Below, piece by piece: positions 28,399 through 38,051 of a DNA stretch of 64,000 nucleotides. The DNA comes from Candidatus Zixiibacteriota bacterium (lineage in GTDB: Bacteria; Zixibacteria; MSB-5A5; GN15; FEB-12). The DNA is taken from positions 479,673 to 543,672 of the forward strand of contig JACZWU010000002.1 of NCBI GenBank assembly GCA_022571985.1, written 5' to 3'. The first letter of the stretch is position 1; each line of letters starts with the position of its first letter. Made by a program: the position numbers and the translations under genes. The notes under the pieces were generated by a model. It was not told the origin of the DNA and did no database searches. It saw only the letters and a program-made list of their open reading frames with translations.

Positions 28399-29302
28399 TC
28401 TTAAATGTAAAATAGCCGGAGTGGAATTTGCCAACCCCATCATGACTGCCTCAGGCTGTGCCGGCTATGGCGAAGAACTGGCGCAAATCTACCCGCTTTC
28501 CAATCTGGGCGCTTTGGTTACCAAGTCTATCTCGCTCAAGGTAAGACCGGGACACCCGCCGCCGCGCACAGTAGAGACACCGGGAGGGATGCTTAACGCC
28601 ATCGGTCTGGCCAACGTCGGCATCGACCGTTTCTTAAGTGAAAAAGTACCGTTTCTCAAGAAGCAAAAAACTAAAGTTATAGTAAACGTAGCCGGTTCGA
28701 CAATAGATGAATACGTCGAAGTCTGTAGTCGTCTGAATGACTGCAGCTGCGCCGACATGATTGAACTTAATATCAGCTGCCCCAATGTAAACGAAGGCGG
28801 CATTGAGTTCGGAACTTCACCCCAGCTGACTGAAAAAACAGTAGCTGCCTCCAGAAAAGTTTTCAAACGTCCGATCATTGCTAAACTGGCGCCAAATGTT
28901 ACGAGCATCACAGAGATAGCCGATGCGGCCGAGCAGGGTGGCGCCGATGCTCTCTCTATAATAAATTCCGTGATCGGCACTGCCGTTGATATCAATAGCT
29001 GGCAGCCGCTTCTGTCAAATGTTAACGGCGGACTTACAGGCCCGGCCATTAAGCCGATTGCGCTGGCCATGGTTGCAAGCGTCTACCGGAAATGTAAACT
29101 TCCGATTATAGGCATTGGCGGCATCACTGATTACAAAGATGTCATTGAGTTTTTGCTGTACGGCGCCACAGCCGTTCAAGTTGGCACAGCGCTTTTTGTA
29201 GACCCCAGCATACCTCTGAAGATAGTCAAAGGGCTGAAGAAATATTTGAAAGAAAAGAAACTTAAGTCAGTTACCGAACTGATTGGGAAGGTTCGAAGAT
29301 AG
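28388..29302 (+). CDS. pyrD: Dihydroorotate dehydrogenase catalytic subunit (class 1B)
   Basis: NPIMTASGCAGYGEE, NISCPNVNEGG, GGLTGPAIKPIAL, GIGGI. Confidence 0.93.
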   Translation: MPPDLKCKIAGVEFANPIMTASGCAGYGEELAQIYPLSNLGALVTKSISLKVRPGHPPPRTVETPGGMLNAIGLANVGIDRFLSEKVPFLKKQKTKVIVNVAGSTIDEYVEVCSRLNDCSCADMIELNISCPNVNEGGIEFGTSPQLTEKTVAASRKVFKRPIIAKLAPNVTSITEIADAAEQGGADALSIINSVIGTAVDINSWQPLLSNVNGGLTGPAIKPIALAMVASVYRKCKLPIIGIGGITDYKDVIEFLLYGATAVQVGTALFVDPSIPLKIVKGLKKYLKEKKLKSVTELIGKVRR

Positions 29303-29304
29303 TT

Positions 29305-30210
29305 ATGAATGCCATAGATAAACTCAAAGATATGCAAATCAAAAACGATTCTTTAATCTGTCTGGGACTGGACTTAGACGCCAAAAAAATGCCTGCCGAA
29401 TTTGCCGGTTCCACCAAGAAGATGTTTGACTTTGCCCACTGGATAATCGATGCCACCGCCGATAAAGTATGTGCCTATAAACCCAACATAGCCTTCTATG
29501 AGCGATACGGTGGCGAAGGACTGTCACTCTTAAAGCAGATTATAAAAAGAATCCCCGATGAAATACCTGTTATCCTCGACTGCAAACGGGGAGATATTGG
29601 CAATACCGCTGCGCATTACGCGGCGGCCATGTTCGAATGGTTTGAGGCGGATTTCGTCACTTTAAGTCCCTACATGGGCTATGATTCACTGCGGCCGTTT
29701 ATGGAGTACAAAGACAAAGGCATTTTCGTGCTGTGTCTGACATCAAACACCGGCGCCAAAGATTTTCAGCACCTTGAAGTAGAGGGCAAACCGCTTTACC
29801 GTCAGGTCGCTGAAAAAGTTAAATACTGGGACAAAGAAGGCAAATGCGGGCTGGTTGTCGGCGCTACTCATATGGAACAGCTGAAAGAAATTCGGGAAGT
29901 GGCCGGTGAGATGCCGCTTTTGATTCCGGGCGTCGGTGCTCAAGGCGGGAGCTTAGAAGATGCCGCAAAATTTGGTACAGCCAACTTCAGCAAGACGGCT
30001 GTCATAAATGTTTCTCGTTCAGTATTGTACGCCTCAAACGGCACAGACTATGCCAGGAGAGCCAGAGAAGAACTTGAAAAACTTAACGCTCAGGTCAAAG
30101 CTTGCCGGACAGACGAGTCAGAAGAAGACACCATAGTAGATTCTGAGAATAAGACAGAGCCAAACACCGAGGCAGTACAAGAAACCGGGCAGTCAAACCA
30201 ATCTGAATAG
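29305..30210 (+). CDS. pyrF: Orotidine 5'-phosphate decarboxylase (type 2)
   Basis: LCLGLDLD, VILDCKRGDIGNTAAHYA, LIPGVGAQGG; acidic C-terminal tail. Confidence 0.93.
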   Translation: MNAIDKLKDMQIKNDSLICLGLDLDAKKMPAEFAGSTKKMFDFAHWIIDATADKVCAYKPNIAFYERYGGEGLSLLKQIIKRIPDEIPVILDCKRGDIGNTAAHYAAAMFEWFEADFVTLSPYMGYDSLRPFMEYKDKGIFVLCLTSNTGAKDFQHLEVEGKPLYRQVAEKVKYWDKEGKCGLVVGATHMEQLKEIREVAGEMPLLIPGVGAQGGSLEDAAKFGTANFSKTAVINVSRSVLYASNGTDYARRAREELEKLNAQVKACRTDESEEDTIVDSENKTEPNTEAVQETGQSNQSE

Positions 30211-30233
30211 AATTAGAATACAGGTCGAAAATT

Positions 30234-30794
30234 TTACCAGTCCAGTTCGTAGCGCAGGAGCGAATAAATCAGAGTGGGGTGGTATTCGCCCTGATAGAAG
30301 TGATGGTCGCGGAGAGTGGCGTCCTTTTTAAATCCTATTGATTCAAATAGTTTCATGCCTGATAAATTAAATCCAGAAAGCTGAGTATAAACTTTATTGA
30401 GTCCGCGCTGCAAGAACAGGTATTTGGAAATTACTTTTACAGCGTCACTTCCGAAACCTTTGTCACGTTTTTCAGGATCAATCAAGAGACCCAGTTCAAT
30501 CGAGCGGTTGAGCGAATTGTAATCTAAAAGTGTCAGCGTCCCTACCGGCCTCTGTTCTTTATTTTCGAGCACCATCAAAACAGTATCCATCTCTGACCTG
30601 CGTTTATGCCTGAACATATCAGCCGTCTCGGCCGGCGAGAGAATGCGCGTGACAGAGTTGTAGATAGTGTCTGGGTCGCTCTTCGTCAGCCAGTGGTGGG
30701 TTATTATCAAATCGTCAGGTGTGGCAGGACGCAGGCTTACTTTATCTCCGATCAAGTTCGGATTAAGCGGGGCCGTATCTTTATTTTCGCTCAT
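30234..30794 (-). CDS. GNAT family N-acetyltransferase
   Basis: VSLRPATPDDL...LIDPEKRDKGFGSDAVKVISKYLF...KLFESIGFKKDA. Confidence 0.88.
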   Translation of the reverse strand: MSENKDTAPLNPNLIGDKVSLRPATPDDLIITHHWLTKSDPDTIYNSVTRILSPAETADMFRHKRRSEMDTVLMVLENKEQRPVGTLTLLDYNSLNRSIELGLLIDPEKRDKGFGSDAVKVISKYLFLQRGLNKVYTQLSGFNLSGMKLFESIGFKKDATLRDHHFYQGEYHPTLIYSLLRYELDW

Positions 30795-30955
30795 AATCTT
30801 TTACCAGTAAATTCTTAAGCTGTCGCTATCTTCAAAATGACATATTATTTTGTCATATAAATAGTCGATAAAATATATGACTTTATTATGCTAAATGGCA
30901 AACCTATAATTTTCAAGAAGACGAACTAGAATCATATGATTAGGGGTGACTTTCT

Positions 30956-31318
30956 ATGCAAAGATGGCTGTTACTTATTTTGGGAGTGATAATACTATAT
31001 CTGGCGCCGTCGCTGCTGTTGCAGGCGGTTTACGGCGACTCCTATGGTTTTATGGCTCCGGACGACTGCTGGACTGCCGATGGTCAGGGTGGCTGGCAGA
31101 TGCAAGGATTCCCCGACAGCCATATGCCGGAAGAGCCGAGCCTGAATGTGCCGGTTTTCCTGCAAATAGCGCCGTTCCTACTGCCGCTCTTATTGACATT
31201 TCTTTTTATTTTGAGTCCGCTCTCGAGCTATATGGACAGAGAGCCAAAATACGATGTTTCTAAATTTGAGCCGGAAAAATACTATCCGGAATATAACCCC
31301 GATGATTCAGATAAATAA
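30956..31318 (+). CDS. Small hypothetical membrane protein
   Basis: Two hydrophobic segments, ORF with GGGGTGA-like RBS. Confidence 0.5.
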   Translation: MQRWLLLILGVIILYLAPSLLLQAVYGDSYGFMAPDDCWTADGQGGWQMQGFPDSHMPEEPSLNVPVFLQIAPFLLPLLLTFLFILSPLSSYMDREPKYDVSKFEPEKYYPEYNPDDSDK

Positions 31319-31335
31319 AAATTGAATAAAGAGTT

Positions 31336-32934
31336 TTACCTCTTCACATACCTGGCCGGGTCGGTGATAGTCGCATTCAGCGCTGAGGCGGCCGCCGTCG
31401 CAGGGGAACAGTAGTAGACGCTGTCTCCGGGTATTTGCTCTATCGAATTTGTCAAAGTAGTTTCAGTATCAGAGAACAAAGAGCTGTCGTGTACCATGGC
31501 GATTTCGCTGCCCGGGTTCATAACCATAGCGCCCGACTCGACAAAAACCCGAATCAAGCCTTTCTTGAGCGCTTCCAAGTATACAGCTCTGGAGGCCGGA
31601 CAGATAAAAAGCCGGCAATCGGGGTGGACAGTATTTCCTTTTAAAACATCAGCAGCAATACGCAAATCATCAAAGCGGCCGTTGGCACAGGTGCCCAAAA
31701 CGACCTGCTTAACCGTCTGTCCTTCAAGTTCCTGCGCAGTTTTAAGTTCAATTTCTTCGTTTAGAGCATAAACAGTCGGCCGGATTTCGCTGATATCGAG
31801 TTTAACTGTATTTTCATAAATGGCGTTTTTGTCGGGCTGAATTGGCGCAAATCCGGCCACAGTTCTGCCGGTCAGATATCGCCGGACTGTAGAATTATAG
31901 GGACAAATAGCAGCTCTGGCACCCAGGAGCTGTGTCATATAGCAGAGAGTGAAGCGTTCGCTGACGCTAAGTTGGGAGACGGCCAGTCCGTTAAATTCTA
32001 TGACTTTTCCGGCGCAGACATTTTGATCAAGAACAGCTACTACCGCCGAGGCAATATCACGCGCCGAAACTCCACGTGAGCGCCGGCCGTTTAATTCGAC
32101 TTGAATTGTAGCAGGAACTTCTATTTCAAGCTCACCATCCGCCCAGGTTCTGGCAGCCTCTTCGGGAGTGACCGGTATGGCAAATGCTCCGACACAACCA
32201 TAAGCCATAACACCTTTTTCGCTGCCCAGAATAAACTGCCCGGGAATTAAGTGCGCTTTTTCAAGCAGCACCTGAGAGTAGTTACCCTCGCGCAGGTCAT
32301 AGACAGTCTTTAGTCCCTGCCGTCTGATAAACTCGCCGGACGATTGTCCGTTGCTGTTGCTGTCTTTGAGCCTATAGCCTTCACTCAAAATAATTTTGCC
32401 GGCGTTCCAGACATAGCCCTGGCTGATTTTACTGAATTCGCTGATTACCTCACCTGCCCCGATATTGACAGCTACCAGATCGGGTTCGACTTTGACCTTG
32501 CTGCCGACCTTGACTCTGTCTTCGTCCGCAGCCCGCGCCAAAATTTTCTGTACAATAGTCTGCTCGCCGTATAACGAATGCGACAGAGATGATATTCTTG
32601 ATCCCGGGAAATTAAGTTCAAGCTGTTCAAGTTTAAGAAAAGCAGGTTTTTCTCTTATATCATAGCGCCGGCGCCAGTTGTAAAAAGCAGCTTTGGAAAT
32701 GCCCAGTTCCATGCCGCATTTTTCGTCGTCGCCGTAGCGCTCCCATAAAGTCAGTATCTCCCGGTCGGAAAATTTGGGCAGCGAATACTTTGGGACATTT
32801 TTCTTACGCCGCCAGTAAGCCACCAGATAAGCCGGCACACCGCCTAAACGTTCGCCAATCTTTTCATCAGTCTTGTATAGTTTCTGAAGTTGAACCAGTT
32901 CGGATTTGGTTGGTATTTTGGTTTTGGGCGCCAT
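31336..32934 (-). CDS. LeuC/aconitase-family pseudoenzyme with N-terminal duplicated HTH-like domain
   Basis: LeuC-like skeleton (GTCANGRFDDLRIAADVLKG, CPASRAVYLEALKKGLIRVFVESGAMVMNPG, SPATAAASALN..ITDP) with catalytic/Fe-S motifs replaced; two YGDDEKCGMELGISKAAFYNWRRRYDI-like HTH units at N-terminus. Confidence 0.85.
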   Translation of the reverse strand: MAPKTKIPTKSELVQLQKLYKTDEKIGERLGGVPAYLVAYWRRKKNVPKYSLPKFSDREILTLWERYGDDEKCGMELGISKAAFYNWRRRYDIREKPAFLKLEQLELNFPGSRISSLSHSLYGEQTIVQKILARAADEDRVKVGSKVKVEPDLVAVNIGAGEVISEFSKISQGYVWNAGKIILSEGYRLKDSNSNGQSSGEFIRRQGLKTVYDLREGNYSQVLLEKAHLIPGQFILGSEKGVMAYGCVGAFAIPVTPEEAARTWADGELEIEVPATIQVELNGRRSRGVSARDIASAVVAVLDQNVCAGKVIEFNGLAVSQLSVSERFTLCYMTQLLGARAAICPYNSTVRRYLTGRTVAGFAPIQPDKNAIYENTVKLDISEIRPTVYALNEEIELKTAQELEGQTVKQVVLGTCANGRFDDLRIAADVLKGNTVHPDCRLFICPASRAVYLEALKKGLIRVFVESGAMVMNPGSEIAMVHDSSLFSDTETTLTNSIEQIPGDSVYYCSPATAAASALNATITDPARYVKR

Positions 32935-33419
32935 CAGTTCATAAATTCTTTTCTTAACTTTTTGTATATGGGATCAAGCGGCAGCGAAACAACTTTGGTT
33001 TTGCCTATTATCGGCATGAAGTTGGTATCGCCAATCCAGCGCGGGACTATGTGCATATGCAGATGTCCGGGCACGCCGGCACCAGAAGCCTTGCCCAGGT
33101 TCATACCGAGATTCATCGAGGTAGGCTTGAGAGTTTTTTTTATTATTACCACGGTCTTTTGCAGCAACTCAAAGAATTCCGCCGCTTCATCGGCTTTCAG
33201 ATTTTCAATCTGTCCGACATGTCGAATCGGCACTATCATGGTGTGACCGGCGTTGTAAGGGAACTTGTTTAAGATGACCAGCGCCTTTTTGCCTCGATAA
33301 ATTATCAAATTTTTGACAGAATCTTTCTCTTTGAGGCGCTTGCAAAAAATGCAGCCCTTCTCTTTTTTACTCAAAATGAAGCCGGCCCTCCAGGGGGCCC
33401 ATAGTTTCTCATCAGACAT
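32934..33419 (-). CDS. HIT family protein
   Basis: CIFCKRL, PYNAGHTMIVPIRHV, GVPGHLHMHIVPRW (HxHxHxx). Confidence 0.93.
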   Translation of the reverse strand: MSDEKLWAPWRAGFILSKKEKGCIFCKRLKEKDSVKNLIIYRGKKALVILNKFPYNAGHTMIVPIRHVGQIENLKADEAAEFFELLQKTVVIIKKTLKPTSMNLGMNLGKASGAGVPGHLHMHIVPRWIGDTNFMPIIGKTKVVSLPLDPIYKKLRKEFMN

Positions 33420-33795
33420 AATAGACTACTATACAAAAATTTACGGCGGCATTCAATACTGGCCGGGGTCTTTAATGTAACAGGCTGTCCTGCAGGTAGT
33501 TATCTGCGGTTTATTTCTTGTTAAAGCGAGGCACCAGTCAATTAACCTCTAGTTTTAGTAAGTTATTATTAGGCAATGGATTGAAAGAGGGAAATCAGCT
33601 AACAGGAAACCCGAATTGGCAGGGCTATTTTTTGACTGTCTTGACAGGCAGGATGAAAGTGTAGTTGGAAGCCCGGCAGTCAGCCCGCCTGGCTCAAATA
33701 AGATTGCGATATGTCAGCTGGATGGACAGCAAAGAGAAGCAAATGCCTTGCTCTCTTTTTGTTGAAAGGGGCGGCAATATTGGCATATTTTTTTT

Positions 33796-34767
33796 GTGCC
33801 AGTTGATTTTTCAAACCGTTTGGAAAAAGATGAAAAGCTACGGCAAATGTTACTGCCGTACTGCCGTCTTAAACCTGGCGATATCTGGGTCGACCCGGCC
33901 GGCAAACATCTGATCGGTTGTGGTGATGCCGCGGACTCTGGTTTTGTAAAACAGATTCACTCAAAAGCATCGCCACCAACTCTGGCCATTCAGGACCCGC
34001 CATATAATCTTGTTTTTGGTAAGAAAATGCCGGTTGCTGAATTTATTGAGTGGTGCCAGAACTGGATTTCACATTGCCGCTCTGTCTTAAATAAAAACAG
34101 CGCCCTGTATATCTGGCTGGGGGCGGATCAGAAAAATCATTTCAGACCATTACCTGAGTTTATGAGCATGATGTCGACGACAGATTTCAAATCACGTTCG
34201 TTTATCACTATGCGCAATCAGCGCGGCTACGGCACTCAGCAAAACTGGATGGCTGCCCGGCAGGAATTACTCTACTACACTTTAGGAATACCGAAATTCA
34301 AAGTCAGTTATACTGATATTCCCAAAGTTTTAAAGGGCTACTACAAAGAAATAGATGGACGAAAACTCGAAAACATAGAGCGCAGCAAATCACCCAATAT
34401 CCGCGCGGGCAATGTCTGGATTGATATTCAGCAGGTTTTTTACCGTATGGAAGAAAACGTCAATGGCTGCTTCGCGCAAAAACCGCTCAAAGCAATTGAA
34501 CGTATAATAGAAAGCTCATCAAGTGTGGGAGAGACTGTTACAGATTTGTTTGCTCACTCCGGGACGACATTAATCGCCTGCGAAAAACTTGGTCGCAGAT
34601 GTGTAACTTTTGATCTGGACCCGATTTTTGCCGAGATTTGCATCAGACGCCTTGAAAGATTTCGCGGAACCGGCAAGACTGGCTGGCAGCTGGGACATCC
34701 CTTTGAAAGAGAACTTAAAAGAAAATTGTCCGATTCGCTCAGCAATCAAATAGCCGCAGTAAAATAG
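33796..34767 (+). CDS. Site-specific DNA methyltransferase (N6-A/N4-C, DPPY type), GTG start
   Basis: LAIQDPPYNLVFGK motif IV; TVTDLFAHSGTTLIACEKLGRRCVTFDLDP motif I; KPLKAIERIIESSS. Confidence 0.85.
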   Translation: MPVDFSNRLEKDEKLRQMLLPYCRLKPGDIWVDPAGKHLIGCGDAADSGFVKQIHSKASPPTLAIQDPPYNLVFGKKMPVAEFIEWCQNWISHCRSVLNKNSALYIWLGADQKNHFRPLPEFMSMMSTTDFKSRSFITMRNQRGYGTQQNWMAARQELLYYTLGIPKFKVSYTDIPKVLKGYYKEIDGRKLENIERSKSPNIRAGNVWIDIQQVFYRMEENVNGCFAQKPLKAIERIIESSSSVGETVTDLFAHSGTTLIACEKLGRRCVTFDLDPIFAEICIRRLERFRGTGKTGWQLGHPFERELKRKLSDSLSNQIAAVK

Positions 34768-34781
34768 TGATTATTCTCTTA

Positions 34782-35498
34782 CTATAAATTATTGAGCGTA
34801 ATTTCGTTATCGGTCACTTTAACATAACTGAAGTGCTCGATAAAATCGCCGCTGTTTATATAAAGCCCATTTGCGGTCTCTTCATACGAGGGAATATGCA
34901 GATGGCCGATCACTACCACGTCAAAACCGTCTTTAAGTTTATTGATAGCGTAGTTTCGATAGTCAGGCAGAAATCCGTTATCTCTTTTCGAAGAATGTTC
35001 TCTGGAGCTTCCCGATACTTTTCTGGCAAATGCAAAAGCGAAATCTGGCGGCAGTTTTCTATAAAGCCAGATATTAAACTTATTGCGGAATATTCTTTTT
35101 AATATTCTGTAAGCCCAGTCAGCGGCCGCCAGGCCGTCGCCATGGATAAAGTGAAATCTTTTGCCGCCGTAATTTGTTTCAAAATCATCACGATGAACTT
35201 TAATCTTCAGCTGAGTTTCAAAAAAATCACACAGCCAAAAATCATGATTGCCGCTGACATAATCTATTCGGATTCCCTGCCTGACCAATTCGCTTAACAG
35301 AAACAGAACCTGATAATGTTCTTTGGGGACGGTGTGTTTGTACTCAAACCAGAAATCAAAAAGGTCACCTAATATAATCAGCCTGTCGCCATCTTTTTTA
35401 ATCAGCTCGCACAACTGGCTAATTTTACTTAGTTTTTCTGATTCTTTTGCTTCTGAATGTGCCCCTAAATGTGCGTCGGAAAAAATATAAAGTGCCAC
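34782..35498 (-). CDS. lpxH: UDP-2,3-diacylglucosamine diphosphatase-like metallophosphoesterase
   Basis: FSDAHLGAH, LGDLFDFWFEYKHTVP, VSGNHDFW, FIHGDGLAAADWAYR, IGHLHIPS. Confidence 0.85.
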   Translation of the reverse strand: MALYIFSDAHLGAHSEAKESEKLSKISQLCELIKKDGDRLIILGDLFDFWFEYKHTVPKEHYQVLFLLSELVRQGIRIDYVSGNHDFWLCDFFETQLKIKVHRDDFETNYGGKRFHFIHGDGLAAADWAYRILKRIFRNKFNIWLYRKLPPDFAFAFARKVSGSSREHSSKRDNGFLPDYRNYAINKLKDGFDVVVIGHLHIPSYEETANGLYINSGDFIEHFSYVKVTDNEITLNNL

Positions 35499-35512
35499 AG
35501 GTTTTACCTGAG

Positions 35513-37753
35513 TTAAGCGACCTTTTCCATCAGTTCCGGCAGGGCGTTATAGAAGGCCTCGGCCAAATCTTTGAGGTCTACCGAAATCATGTCGTTGATT
35601 TTTAGCTTCTCTTCGCCAGTCGTGCCGATATTTTTGCAGCTGATGCCGTGCTTTGTAAAATAAGCAATCAATTCTTTCTCGTTTTTGCTGTCACAGCTTA
35701 GTATGACGCGTGACTGTGTTTCTCCGAATAGAAGGCAATCGCTACGTATTCCATCGCTAATATTAATCGAAGCACCAAGCATGTTTTCTCTCTCAGAGAT
35801 GCAGCATTCTGCAATAGCCACAGCCAGCCCTCCCTCGGAGCAGTCATGGGCAGATTTGACCAGACCCTTTTGAATAGCAGCCAGTAGAGTGTTCTGTAAT
35901 GTCTTTTCGTAGTCAAGGTCAAGCGCTGGTACTGTTCCTATCGTCTGATTAAAGAGAGCGTGCAGATATTCCGATGCTCCCAGTTCATTTTTGTTCTCAC
36001 CGACAAGCAAAATAGTATCGCCGTCATCTTTGAAAGTCTGGGTGGTAATATGAGATATATCTTCAACCAGACCAACCATACCAATGACCGGTGTCGGAAA
36101 TACCGCCCGCTGGGGGTCTTCGTTATAAAAAGAAACATTACCGCCCGTGACTGGTGTATTAAGCGCCAGACAGGCTTCAGCCATACCGGCTATCACTTCG
36201 GAAAAGCCGTAATAAATTTCCGGCTTATAAGGATTGCCAAAATTTAAGCAATTGGTAACAGCCAGAGGTTTACCTCCCGAACAAACGATATTTCTGGCCG
36301 ACTCACAAACCGCCGAAATCGCACCCATCCTGGGATTCAAGTAGCAATAGCGGGCGTTGCAGTCGGTCGTCATAGCCAGGGCTTTACGAGTTTTTCTAAT
36401 TCGCATAACAGCAGCGTCGGAGCCGGGTCCGACCGCCGTATTTGTACGCACGGTTGAATCGTACTGGTCAAAGACCCAGCCTTTGTGGCAGATGTTAGGC
36501 GAGGAGAGCAATTTCAGAAGGGCGCTGTTCCAATCCATTTCAAGTTTGTAATCATCGTAATTCAGTTTTTCGGCAGCATCGATATAGTCTGGTTTTTTAG
36601 TTTCACGAGTGTAGACCGGCGCTCCGCCGCCCAGTACCAGATCATTAGATGGAATTTGCGAGACAATCCGTCCGTCAAGTTTTATGGTCATCAATTTATC
36701 ATCAGTCACCTGACCGATTATTACTGCCTCAAGGTCCCATTTTTCGAAAATCTCAGCGACTTTCTCTTCGCAGCCTTTTTTGACGCAGACCAGCATCCGC
36801 TCCTGTGATTCCGAAAGCAGAATTTCATAAGGCGTCATGCCGTCTTCGCGAACAGGGACTTTTTCTATATCTATTTCAATACCGCATTCGCCTTTAGCAG
36901 ACATCTCCGAAGACGAACAGGTAATCCCGGCCGCTCCCATATCCTGAATGCCAACTATCAAGTCCTGGTCGATTATTTCCAAAGTTGCTTCCAGCAGTAA
37001 TTTTTCTGTAAAGGGGTCGCCTATCTGGACCGACGACCGTTTTTCTTCGGACTCTTTACTTATTTCGACCGATGCAAAAGTCGCCCCGTGGATACCGTCG
37101 CGGCCGGTCCTAGAGCCGACAATCATAATCGGGCTGCCGGTTTCTTTGGCCACAGCTGATGCAATTTTATCTGTTTTGACAATTCCCACCGCCATGGCAT
37201 TGACCAGCGGGTTGCCGGTATAGGATTCATCAAAATAAACTTCACCGGCAACAGTTGGTACTCCGAAAGAATTACCATAGTCGCCAATGCCCCGAACTAC
37301 GCCGTCAACCAGGTAGCGCACTCTGGGGTTATCGGGCTGGCCGAATCTTAGCGAATTTAGAGCAGCGATCGGACGGGCACCCATTGTAAAGATGTCACGA
37401 AGTATGCCGCCGACACCGGTAGCCGCTCCCTGATACGGCTCAACTGCCGAGGGGTGATTATGCGACTCAATTTTGAAAACCACGGCCTGGCCGTTTCCGA
37501 TATCAACTGCACCGGCGTTTTCTTCGCCGGCTTTGGCCAAGATTGCCTCGCCGTCGCGTGGGAGAGTCTTTATAAGGGCTATGGAATTCTTGTAACTGCA
37601 ATGCTCTGACCACATTACCGAGAATATGCCCAGCTCGGTGAAATTCGGTTCCCGGCCCAGAATTTCTTTGATTTTGGCGTATTCTTGTTCGTTCAGACCA
37701 TGCTGTTTGACAATTTCAGGAGTGACTTCGGGCTGTTTTAAGGTATTTGCCAT
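35513..37753 (-). CDS. purL: Phosphoribosylformylglycinamidine synthase subunit PurL
   Basis: [56 protein letters not shown]. Confidence 0.97.
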   Translation of the reverse strand: MANTLKQPEVTPEIVKQHGLNEQEYAKIKEILGREPNFTELGIFSVMWSEHCSYKNSIALIKTLPRDGEAILAKAGEENAGAVDIGNGQAVVFKIESHNHPSAVEPYQGAATGVGGILRDIFTMGARPIAALNSLRFGQPDNPRVRYLVDGVVRGIGDYGNSFGVPTVAGEVYFDESYTGNPLVNAMAVGIVKTDKIASAVAKETGSPIMIVGSRTGRDGIHGATFASVEISKESEEKRSSVQIGDPFTEKLLLEATLEIIDQDLIVGIQDMGAAGITCSSSEMSAKGECGIEIDIEKVPVREDGMTPYEILLSESQERMLVCVKKGCEEKVAEIFEKWDLEAVIIGQVTDDKLMTIKLDGRIVSQIPSNDLVLGGGAPVYTRETKKPDYIDAAEKLNYDDYKLEMDWNSALLKLLSSPNICHKGWVFDQYDSTVRTNTAVGPGSDAAVMRIRKTRKALAMTTDCNARYCYLNPRMGAISAVCESARNIVCSGGKPLAVTNCLNFGNPYKPEIYYGFSEVIAGMAEACLALNTPVTGGNVSFYNEDPQRAVFPTPVIGMVGLVEDISHITTQTFKDDGDTILLVGENKNELGASEYLHALFNQTIGTVPALDLDYEKTLQNTLLAAIQKGLVKSAHDCSEGGLAVAIAECCISERENMLGASINISDGIRSDCLLFGETQSRVILSCDSKNEKELIAYFTKHGISCKNIGTTGEEKLKINDMISVDLKDLAEAFYNALPELMEKVA

Positions 37754-37882
37754 AGGGCGTGAATATAACGATTCGGCATTCCAGAATCAATCGGATAGAT
37801 TTGGAATATACCGAAGTAGGGGCTGAATATATTCAGCCCATATTGAATATTTAGTCGATGGGTTCCTGTGAAAAAGTATGTG

Positions 37883-38051
37883 CACCCTTCGACCCTTCGG
37901 CTTCGCTCAGGACAAGCGCAGGATCAGTGTGACGCAAACCCCTGCGGCAGTTCTCGTAGGGCACCACGGCCCTTTAGTGGTTCTGCCGATTCAAGATTGT
38001 CAGGAGCGCAAGCCCTTCGACTTCGCTCAGGATTGTAAGCTCCTGACCTAC
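37883..38051. repeat. Composite/nested dispersed repeat cluster in purL-nth intergenic region
   Basis: cacccttcgacccttcggcttcgctcaggacaag, then gtagggcaccacggccc unit, then gtcaggagc...[cccttcgacttcgctcagga]...gctcctgac. Confidence 0.7.

Noticed and set aside
28489-29070. 193-aa antisense ORF opposite pyrD
   Set aside because: Fully overlaps a well-supported gene; composition and lack of motifs typical of spurious antisense frames.
31336-32934. Annotation as functional 3-isopropylmalate dehydratase large subunit (leuC)
   Set aside because: Overall fold matches, but two of three cluster Cys positions and substrate/catalytic motifs are replaced, so a leuC symbol would be misleading.
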